A stretch of 5,101 nucleotides of DNA from Paludibacteraceae bacterium (lineage in GTDB: Bacteria > Bacteroidota > Bacteroidia > Bacteroidales > Paludibacteraceae): contig JAGCZK010000104.1 of NCBI GenBank assembly GCA_017960065.1, forward strand, positions 1 through 5,101. The letters are read 5' to 3'. Numbering within the stretch: position 1 is the stretch's first letter; every line of letters begins with the position of its first letter. Under the pieces are notes generated by a model, which saw nothing but the letters and a program-made list of their open reading frames with translations, searched no databases and was not told the DNA's origin. The translations under genes and the position numbers were made by a program. Shown piece by piece: positions 1-5,101 of the stretch.

Positions 1-1
1 G

Positions 2-829
2 GCAAATTTCTTTTCAACTCCTAAGGGAAAAAGAATCACAGGTGTAGCCTATGGTTTGGGAGCATCAGTAGTAATTATCGGTGCGTTGTTCAAAATTCAA
101 CACTACCCGGGCGCTGGTGCCATGTTGATGGTTGGTATGTTTATCGAGGCTTGCTTGTTCGCCATCTCGGCTTTCGAGGACCCGCATAAAGAATACCACT
201 GGGAAAGAGTCTATCCGCAATTGGAAGACGCTGACGCAGAAATCGCTCCGGCCGCTTCGTCGAAAGCTGTTGCCAAAGCCGGTAACACCATCGATGACAT
301 CGCTAAAGCCGGCGCTTTGACGGCAAGTGACGCCCAACGCCTGAACGACGGTATCCGTCGCTTGAGCGAATCGGCTAACCAAATCGCCGACGTGACCGCC
401 GCTGTTTCGGCCACTTCGAACTACGCCAGAAATATGAACGCAGCTTCTGACGCTATCAGCTCTTTCGCTGCCACCCAATCGAACTTGAAATCGTCTTCGG
501 ACTCGCTGTTCGCTTCGTACAAAACCGTTGCCGAAAGCATGGGTGCCGTTGCCAACGATGCTCAAGACTATATGAAAGAGATGCAAAACATCACCAAAAA
601 CTTGTCGTCGATCAATGCAGGTTACGAAATGCAAGTTAAGGGCATGACCTCGCAAACCGAAATGATCACTGGCGTAAACGAGAACTTGAAGAAAATGCAG
701 GAAGCCATCAACAGCGCTGCCGCAGAAACGACCGAGTTCAAAAACCAAGCTACCAAACTTACGCAACAAGTCAGCAGCTTGAACAACGTTTACGGCAACA
801 TGTTGAACGCTTTCAACACCAGAATCTAA
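2..829 (+). CDS. porL: T9SS inner-membrane motor protein GldL/PorL (5' end outside window)
   Basis: This is the cytoplasmic-membrane stator-like subunit of the type IX secretion motor; in the family about five GldL copies surround two GldM and convert proton flow into motion. The frame is open to the window edge. The TTG at 56 is internal, because conserved family sequence (KGKRITGVAYGLGAS) precedes it, so only a few N-terminal residues are missing. Counting visible residues from codon 2-4, helix 1 spans about 14-34 and ends in GALFKIQH. Helix 2 spans about 38-57 and holds Glu49. Lys31, His34 and Glu49 align with the functional Lys27, His30 and Glu49 of Flavobacterium GldL (from memory). The rest (about 60-275) is a soluble Ala/Ser/Asn/Gln-rich helical tail with coiled-coil character, expected in the cytoplasm. 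At 275 visible residues it is longer than Flavobacterium GldL (about 215) and nearer PorL (about 309). The stop is TAA at 827-829, 40 bp before porM. Confidence 0.95.
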   Translation, partial: ANFFSTPKGKRITGVAYGLGASVVIIGALFKIQHYPGAGAMLMVGMFIEACLFAISAFEDPHKEYHWERVYPQLEDADAEIAPAASSKAVAKAGNTIDDIAKAGALTASDAQRLNDGIRRLSESANQIADVTAAVSATSNYARNMNAASDAISSFAATQSNLKSSSDSLFASYKTVAESMGAVANDAQDYMKEMQNITKNLSSINAGYEMQVKGMTSQTEMITGVNENLKKMQEAINSAAAETTEFKNQATKLTQQVSSLNNVYGNMLNAFNTRI

Positions 830-869
830 TCAAACGACTAATTTTTAACTAACATATAGAAAACAATAT

Positions 870-2492
870 ATGGGTGCTACGAATTGCCCGGAGACCCCGC
901 GGCAGAAAATGATCAGTATGATGTACTTGGTATATACGGCCTTGTTGGCATTGAACGTATCTACCGACGTACTCAACGGATTTTCAGTGGTACAAAAGAG
1001 CTTGAGACAATCTATCGAGAGCACGGAGAAAAAGAATGTTTCTTTGATGACCAGCCTCGAGAACATGAAAGAGCTCAACCCGCTGAAAGTCGGACCTGCG
1101 TTGGCCAAAGCAAACGAAGTGAAAGAACGTTCGGAAGCTCTGTACCAACAAGTTGAAACGATTAAATACGAAATTGCAGCAAAAGTTGACGGTTTGTCGA
1201 TCGACGAAATCAAGAAGCTGGAAGAACAAACCGGCGCTCCTTACGAAATCAACGCTCGTGACAACCTCGACGTTTCGTTCCAAATCGCTGAATACGGACC
1301 TACCGGAGCTACTCCGGGCAAAGGTTTGGGCCACACGCTGAAAGACAGCATTATCGCGTATGCCAGCTACGTGTCGGAATTGGTTAAAGACGACCCGACG
1401 ATGGTAGCCAACATCGAGCGCAACTTCGACACCAGCGACAAACCCAATCCCAAGGATCCGAGCGACATTCAGACCTGGATTGTAAGAACGTTTGAACACA
1501 TGCCGGTTGTGGCTACGATGACCTTGATGACCAAATTGCAACAAGACATCCGCAACACGCAATCCGACGTGACCAGCCACTTGATCAGTTCGGTGGATGC
1601 AGGCGACTTCCGCGTAAACAAAATTACGGCCGAGGTAATTCCGGTATCGTCGTATGTAACGCGTGGAGGCAAATACGAAGCCCGCATCATCCTGGCCGCT
1701 GTGGACTCGACCGCCAAACCGACCATCGTGGTAAACGGCAGAAAATTGGAAAAAGACCAAGAAGTTTACACCGCAGCCTGCGGATCGACGGGTAACTTCG
1801 AAATCAAGGGTGAGATTCGTATGGTATCTCCGACCGGTGACACCATCCCCTACCCCTTCCAAAGCAAGTACATCGTAGGCGAGCCGACCGCCATTATTTC
1901 GGCCGACTTGATGAACGTGTTCTATGCAGGTATCGACAACCCCGTGAGCATTTCGGTACCGGGTATCGCCGCCGCTAACATCAACGCTAGCGCATCGAAC
2001 GGTACACTGGTTAAGAAAGGTAGCGGCTGGTCGATCAAACCGGTTCGCGTTGGCCAACCCTGTAACATCACCGTATCGGCCAAAGGCGAAGACGGCAAGA
2101 CCCAAACCTTCCCGGCAAGAGCCTTCCGTGTAAAAGCGCTGCCGCCTCCAATGGCTTACATCGCTTACACCGAAAATGGCGTACCTGCCAAATACAAAGG
2201 CAGCAAACCGTTCTCGAAAGCCGCTTTGGTTGGTTCTAAGGGTGTAAAGGCCGAATTGGACGATGCCGACTTGGATGTAAAATACAATGTACTCGGTTTC
2301 GACCTGAACTACTATGACTCCATGGGTAACACCATCGTCAAGACTTCGACCGGCACCGACTTTACCAACGACCAAAAAGACGTTATGCGTAAGATGAGCA
2401 AAGGTAAAAAATTCTACATCTCGCGTGTACGTGCCAAAGGTCCGGACGGAATCGAAAAGATCCTTCCGCCTATAGAAGTAATCGTAAACTAA
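870..2492 (+). CDS. porM: T9SS motor/periplasmic shaft protein GldM/PorM
   Basis: This is the single-pass inner-membrane protein whose periplasmic dimer spans to the PorK/PorN ring and transmits motor force. It has 540 residues, close to the usual 510-520. The start is ATG with an A-rich leader and no Shine-Dalgarno. The cytoplasmic N-terminus carries the family signature TPRQKM. One transmembrane helix (about 15-33, MISMMYLVYTALLALN) follows. Arg11 and Tyr19 align with Arg9 and Tyr17 of Flavobacterium GldM, residues tied to motor function. Next come helical domain D1 (about 36-245, with FEHMPVVATMTLMTKLQQDI near its end), beta-rich D2 (about 248-338), D3 (about 339-423) and D4 after a Pro-rich hinge (LPPP at 424-427) to the end. 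D4 is the part known to contact PorN. Domain limits are estimates from sequence. Periplasmic cysteines lie at 304 and 398, in different domains. It is co-transcribed with porL and porN by spacing. Confidence 0.96.
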   Translation: MGATNCPETPRQKMISMMYLVYTALLALNVSTDVLNGFSVVQKSLRQSIESTEKKNVSLMTSLENMKELNPLKVGPALAKANEVKERSEALYQQVETIKYEIAAKVDGLSIDEIKKLEEQTGAPYEINARDNLDVSFQIAEYGPTGATPGKGLGHTLKDSIIAYASYVSELVKDDPTMVANIERNFDTSDKPNPKDPSDIQTWIVRTFEHMPVVATMTLMTKLQQDIRNTQSDVTSHLISSVDAGDFRVNKITAEVIPVSSYVTRGGKYEARIILAAVDSTAKPTIVVNGRKLEKDQEVYTAACGSTGNFEIKGEIRMVSPTGDTIPYPFQSKYIVGEPTAIISADLMNVFYAGIDNPVSISVPGIAAANINASASNGTLVKKGSGWSIKPVRVGQPCNITVSAKGEDGKTQTFPARAFRVKALPPPMAYIAYTENGVPAKYKGSKPFSKAALVGSKGVKAELDDADLDVKYNVLGFDLNYYDSMGNTIVKTSTGTDFTNDQKDVMRKMSKGKKFYISRVRAKGPDGIEKILPPIEVIVN

Positions 2493-2504
2493 AATTGAAG
2501 AGCC

Positions 2505-3386
2505 ATGAAGACGTATTATCGTAGTTTAATTTTCGGATTATTGGCAGTATTTGCCATGCCGGCAATTGCACAAGAGGACGACTATTTTGAGTTCTTTGGT
2601 GAAGACCGCGAGATGGACAACCTGCCGACCAGTATCTTGCTGGAGGACCGTGTTCCCATCAAGTACAATAACCCGCGTGCAGATGATATTATCTGGCAGA
2701 AGGTAGTGTACCGTGTAATTGACTTGCGCGAAAAGATCAATTACCCCCTGTACTTCCCCGAGGAAGCTGGCGATAATCGTCAAAGCTTGTTCACGACCAT
2801 CTTCCGCTTGTTTGAAGAAGGCAAGATCAAATGCTACAACTACCTCGACAACAAGGAGATCTTCACCGAGGACGAACGCTTGGACTTCGACGACTTCATC
2901 GAATCCTGCAACGTGCTGGTAACGGTTAAGACCGACTCGATTACGGGCGACACGTTGAGCACCGAAATTGCCGAGAGTGATATTTTCAACCGCGAGGTGA
3001 TGAAATACTACCTCAAGGAAGTTTGGTTCTTTGACAAGCACAATTCGATTTTCTCGGTTCGCGTCATCGCCCTCTGCCCGATTTGGTATGAGAACGACTA
3101 TGAATTGGGATTGAAGAAACGTCCTTTGTTCTGGACCACTTACGACGGTTTGCGTCCGTACCTGGCAAGACAAGAGGCCCTGATCACCGACCGCAACAAC
3201 GGTAGCCGTGAAACTGTGGACGACTTGTTCATCAAACGCCGCTTCGGAAGCTACATCTTCAAAGAGTCCTCGACGAAGAACCGCAACTTGTTGGAATACA
3301 ACAATACGGCCGCCGAAATGCACAAGGAACAAGAACGTATCAAAAACGAAATCTTCAATTTTGAACAAGACTTGTGGGAGTACTAA
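2505..3386 (+). CDS. porN: T9SS periplasmic ring protein GldN/PorN
   Basis: PorN is a periplasmic protein that assembles with the lipoprotein PorK into the large ring below the outer membrane and binds the PorM C-terminal domain. The 293-residue product starts with a signal peptide (hydrophobic stretch about 8-21) and a likely signal peptidase I site AIA|QEDD after residue 22. Family-typical stretches are visible: LPTSILLEDRVPIKY (41-54), IIWQKVVYRVIDLREKIN (62-79) with Trp64, Arg70, Asp73 and Arg75, then KEVWFFDKHNSIFSVRVIAL (171-190). The C-terminus (about 268-293) is a charged helix ending in DLWEY. It is somewhat shorter than the 330-360 residues I recall for Flavobacterium GldN and P. 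gingivalis PorN, consistent with a short N-terminal linker. It begins 12 bp after porM, is the last gene of the unit, and is followed 15 bp later by a strong terminator. No frameshift or broken motif is seen. Confidence 0.95.
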   Translation: MKTYYRSLIFGLLAVFAMPAIAQEDDYFEFFGEDREMDNLPTSILLEDRVPIKYNNPRADDIIWQKVVYRVIDLREKINYPLYFPEEAGDNRQSLFTTIFRLFEEGKIKCYNYLDNKEIFTEDERLDFDDFIESCNVLVTVKTDSITGDTLSTEIAESDIFNREVMKYYLKEVWFFDKHNSIFSVRVIALCPIWYENDYELGLKKRPLFWTTYDGLRPYLARQEALITDRNNGSRETVDDLFIKRRFGSYIFKESSTKNRNLLEYNNTAAEMHKEQERIKNEIFNFEQDLWEY

Positions 3387-3401
3387 TCCTACCTGAATAT
3401 C

Positions 3402-3442
3402 CAATAAAAAACCGCTATGGAATCCATAGCGGTTTTTTATTG
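3402..3442. terminator. Rho-independent terminator, bidirectional in form
   Basis: A perfect 19-bp inverted repeat (arms 3402-3420 and 3424-3442) encloses only AAT. The G/C-containing core CCGCTATGG/CCATAGCGG is flanked by A6 on the left and T6ATTG on the right, so both strands show a hairpin followed by a T-tract. It lies 15 bp after the porN stop and should end the porLMN transcript. The unpaired bases 3421 and 3423 are also complementary, so as DNA this is a 41-bp palindrome with a single central base. Confidence 0.93.
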
Positions 3443-3458
3443 CCCGAAAGTGCGCATG
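3441..3458 (+). repeat. Imperfect direct repeat, copy 1
   Basis: The sequence TGCCCGAAAGTGCGCATG recurs exactly 100 bp downstream at 3541-3563 with one substitution (C to T at the third base) and a 5-base insertion (ACGTG) before CGCATG. The copies flank the AT-rich promoter segment. The origin is unknown: it could be a small duplication, a regulator site, or chance. Copy 1 overlaps the last two bases of the terminator arm. Confidence 0.4.
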
Positions 3459-3518
3459 TTTTTTCATTTTTATACTTATAAATTGTTAATGACTACCGCA
3501 TAAAACCGAGAATATCAC

Positions 3519-3526
3519 TATCTTTG
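3519..3526 (+). promoter_or_regulatory. Bacteroidota-type promoter -7 element for the porG-uppS unit
   Basis: TATCTTTG is an exact match to the Bacteroidota -7 consensus TAnnTTTG. It lies between the porN terminator and porG, downstream of an AT-rich tract (about 3458-3493) that could act as an upstream element. I see no convincing TTG/TTTG -33 box at the usual spacing; the nearest TTG (3483-3485) is too far upstream. Initiation would fall around 3531-3535. That leaves only a few bases before the GTG at 3540, but 25-55 bases before the ATGs at 3561 and 3588. Confidence 0.7.
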
Positions 3527-3540
3527 CACTAGAAAAATTG

Positions 3541-3563
3541 TGTCCGAAAGTGACGTGCGCATG
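3541..3563 (+). repeat. Imperfect direct repeat, copy 2
   Basis: This is the second copy of the element at 3441-3458, carrying the extra bases ACGTG. It begins just after the expected transcription start and ends at the possible porG start codon ATG at 3561, so it would lie in the 5' untranslated region if translation starts at 3588. Confidence 0.4.
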
Positions 3564-3587
3564 AAATGGTCTGAATATAGCGACAGA

Positions 3588-4271
3588 ATGAAGCAGGCAA
3601 TGCTGTTAGTGGCAGTTGTTTGCGGCTTTGCCATGCCGATGAGCGCCGAATACAACCACGAACTCGGCCCCACCGCCGGCGTATCGTTTTATTTGGGCGA
3701 TGCCAACCACGTCAAGGCGTTCAACCGCAGCAGCTGGACGGTGGGCGGTCTTTACCGCTACAACATCGACACCCGCTGGGCCATCAAGCTACAAGGCATG
3801 TATGCCCGGGTCAACGGCAACAGCAATGACTTTGGCTACCGCTACCCGAACGGACAGACCGGCGTAACGTTCAGCCGCGGATTGGCCGATTTGAATCTGG
3901 AAGCAGAGTTCAACTTTTTGGACATTGGCGAATCGCGCTATTACAGAGGCCACTACCAAGCCACACCCTACATTGCGATGGGAGTAGGATGCGCCATTTA
4001 CGAAAGCTACGGCGAAGGCAAGCTCTTCAAGCTGAGCATTCCGTTTGCCATTGGCGGAAAGTGGCTGGTAACCAAGCGTCTGACGCTTGGGCTGGAATGG
4101 TCGATCCACAAATTGTTCGCCGACGATTTGGATGTCACCGGCCCCGAAAACGCCATCCTGAAAGACCCCTACTCGACCGGTAGAATCGGATTTTTGGATA
4201 CCGACTGGTATTCGATGCTGAATCTTACCGTATCGTGCAAATTGTTCACCACCCGAAAGTTCTGCAAATAA
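3588..4271 (+). CDS. porG: DUF6089 outer-membrane beta-barrel protein, PorG-like T9SS component
   Basis: This appears to be a small outer-membrane barrel of the DUF6089 family, which includes P. gingivalis PorG, a protein that associates with the PorK/PorN ring. The ATG at 3588 gives 227 residues and a clean signal peptide (MKQAMLLVAVVCGFAMPMSA, cut before Glu21). In-frame alternatives are ATG 3561 and GTG 3540; both add an acidic extension, and the GTG lies almost on the predicted transcription start. The mature protein opens with ELGPTAGVSFYLGDAN and then shows alternating aromatic/hydrophobic strands typical of an eight-stranded barrel: YRYNIDTRWAIKLQGMY, LADLNLEAEFNFL, TPYIAMGVGCAIY, SIPFAIGGKWLV, LTLGLEWSIHKLFADDLD and a final WYSMLNLTVSCKLF. 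The mature part has three cysteines (135, 217, 226), the last next to the C-terminus. It is followed by uppS after 4 bp. The family call is strong. The PorG role is inferred from family and neighbourhood. Confidence 0.85.
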   Translation: MKQAMLLVAVVCGFAMPMSAEYNHELGPTAGVSFYLGDANHVKAFNRSSWTVGGLYRYNIDTRWAIKLQGMYARVNGNSNDFGYRYPNGQTGVTFSRGLADLNLEAEFNFLDIGESRYYRGHYQATPYIAMGVGCAIYESYGEGKLFKLSIPFAIGGKWLVTKRLTLGLEWSIHKLFADDLDVTGPENAILKDPYSTGRIGFLDTDWYSMLNLTVSCKLFTTRKFCK

Positions 4272-4275
4272 CCCA

Positions 4276-5022
4276 ATGAGCGCCCAAGTCAAACTCGATG
4301 CCAACAATATTCCGACGCACGTCGCCATCATCATGGACGGCAACGGCCGGTGGGCCAAGCAATCGGGCAAACCCCGGATTTTCGGGCACCGCAGCGCGCT
4401 CAACGCTGTGCGCGAAGCGACGGAATGCGCCGCCGAATTGGGCATCAAATTCCTGACGCTCTATGCGTTTTCGGAAGAGAACTGGAACCGTCCGAAAGAC
4501 GAAGTGGGCGGGTTGATGGACCTGCTGGCCTCGGCCATCCAATCCGAAACCGCCACCCTGCTCAAAAACAACATCCGCCTGATGACCATCGGACACACAG
4601 CCAAGCTGCCCAAGAGCGTGGCGCAGCAACTGGACGAAAGCATCCGCAAAACCGCCACCAACACGGGGCTGACGCTGGTGTTGGCGCTGAGCTACTCGTC
4701 GCGCGACGAAATCTGCGAGGCCGCCAAACAACTGGCCATCCAAGTCGGAAAAGGCCAGTTGAAGGCCGAAGACATCAACGAGGCGACTTTTGGCCGGGCG
4801 CTCTACACCAGCAACATTCCTGACCCCGAATTGCTGATACGCACCAGTGGCGAATCGCGTCTGAGCAACTTCCTGCTCTGGCAGTCGGCCTACACCGAGC
4901 TTTACTTCACCCCGGTGTTGTGGCCCGATTTCAGAAAACAGCATTTGATACAAGCCATCGCCGACTATCAGGGGCGCGAACGCCGCTTCGGCAAAACCAG
5001 CGAACAAATCCAGCAAGCATGA
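4276..5022 (+). CDS. uppS: Isoprenyl transferase (undecaprenyl diphosphate synthase)
   Basis: This cytoplasmic cis-prenyltransferase condenses isopentenyl diphosphate onto farnesyl diphosphate to make the C55 lipid carrier for peptidoglycan and surface polysaccharide. The product has 248 residues, the usual bacterial length. The motifs run in order: HVAIIMDGNGRWA with catalytic Asp21, the FGH motif with His38, LYAFSEENWNRP at 62-73, the ALSYSSRDEI segment, and RTSGESRLSNFLLWQSAYTE with Arg189, Arg195 and Glu208. Each sits exactly five positions before E. coli Asp26, His43, Arg194, Arg200 and Glu213, so the active site looks complete. The usual GHKAG is GHRSA here, a mild variation. It starts 4 bp after the porG stop, and its TGA overlaps the next gene's ATG, so the three genes are almost certainly co-transcribed. 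It is visibly richer in G+C than porLMN. Confidence 0.97.
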   Translation: MSAQVKLDANNIPTHVAIIMDGNGRWAKQSGKPRIFGHRSALNAVREATECAAELGIKFLTLYAFSEENWNRPKDEVGGLMDLLASAIQSETATLLKNNIRLMTIGHTAKLPKSVAQQLDESIRKTATNTGLTLVLALSYSSRDEICEAAKQLAIQVGKGQLKAEDINEATFGRALYTSNIPDPELLIRTSGESRLSNFLLWQSAYTELYFTPVLWPDFRKQHLIQAIADYQGRERRFGKTSEQIQQA

Positions 5023-5101
5023 GACGCCTCCTTTACACGATATTTCTGATTACAGGCTGTGTGTTGCCGGGCTACGGACAAGTGGCCGACTCGCTGGCGA
5101 C
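5019..5101 (+). CDS. N-terminus of an exported protein, probably BamA-like (truncated by window)
   Basis: The ATG at 5019 overlaps the uppS stop in an ATGA junction, and the frame stays open to the window end, giving 27 complete codons. The visible residues form a signal peptide: MRR, a hydrophobic run (about 4-17), then a likely cut in LPGYG|QVADS. An ITGC motif ending at Cys14 would also fit a lipobox, so a lipoprotein cannot be excluded, although the hydrophobic part before it is short. In Bacteroidota the gene after uppS in this arrangement is commonly the outer-membrane assembly factor BamA (POTRA repeats plus barrel), hence the suggestion. No POTRA sequence is visible here, so the identity rests on gene order alone. 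Confidence 0.75.
   Translation, partial: MRRLLYTIFLITGCVLPGYGQVADSLA

Noticed and set aside
56..58. TTG at 56 as the start of the GldL/PorL gene
   Set aside because: The frame is open to the window edge, and the residues before it continue the conserved N-terminal part of the family, so the true start is just outside the window.
984..2375. 463-codon open frame on the minus strand opposite porM
   Set aside because: It lies in codon register with porM and is explained by absence of TTA/CTA/TCA codons in the sense gene. The translated sequence has no recognisable domain, and porM is a well-defined family.
2538..3467. 309-codon open frame on the minus strand opposite porN, starting beyond the terminator
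   Set aside because: It runs through the palindromic terminator and is in register with porN. It has no family resemblance and is best read as a shadow frame.
3483..3485. TTG as a -33 promoter box for the element at 3519-3526
   Set aside because: The gap of about 33 bp to the -7 box is far more than the roughly 19-21 bp expected for Bacteroidota promoters.
3387..3587. Possible small RNA or small gene in the intergenic region
   Set aside because: No open frame with a credible start is seen apart from the porG extension, and the only hairpin is the terminator. Nothing supports an independent RNA.
4246..5016. 256-codon open frame on the minus strand opposite uppS
   Set aside because: It is an antisense shadow in register with uppS, whose active-site motifs are all present. 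The shadow has low-complexity Gly/Val/Gln/Arg composition and no known motif.
1..5101. CRISPR array, tRNA or mobile element
   Set aside because: No regularly spaced repeats, tRNA cloverleaf, terminal inverted repeats or transposase motifs were seen. The window is filled by conserved T9SS and envelope genes.

Overview
The window carries part of a type IX secretion system (T9SS) locus from a member of the Bacteroidota, most likely a Bacteroidales-type organism. The gene set (gldL/porL, gldM/porM, gldN/porN, porG) is confined to that phylum. Translation starts lack Shine-Dalgarno sequences and sit in A-rich leaders. The one clear promoter element fits the Bacteroidota -7 consensus TAnnTTTG. The GldL-like protein resembles the longer P. 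gingivalis PorL more than the shorter Flavobacterium GldL. Everything real is on the + strand.

Region 1 (2-3386) is the 3' part of the T9SS core operon: porL (lacking only its first few codons), porM and porN, separated by 40 and 12 bp. PorL and PorM form the inner-membrane proton-driven motor. PorN is the periplasmic partner that builds the outer-membrane-associated ring with the lipoprotein PorK, whose gene would be expected just upstream of the window. The operon ends in a very strong hairpin at 3402-3442.

Region 2 (3387-3587) is a 201-bp intergenic stretch holding that terminator, an AT-rich segment, a TAnnTTTG promoter element at 3519-3526 and a short imperfect direct repeat. No gene is visible in it.

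Region 3 (3588-5101) is a second tight transcription unit. It contains a DUF6089/PorG-type outer-membrane barrel gene, then uppS (isoprenyl/undecaprenyl diphosphate synthase) 4 bp later, then the start of a secreted protein whose ATG overlaps the uppS stop. By gene order the last is probably the outer-membrane assembly factor BamA, but only 27 residues are visible. The unit would link a T9SS ring partner with envelope biogenesis: lipid carrier supply and barrel insertion.

I do not see an undescribed system here. The most notable points are the adjacency of the motor/ring genes to the porG-uppS-bamA-like unit, the intact proton-motor residues, the 41-bp near-perfect palindrome used as terminator, and free cysteines in PorG.
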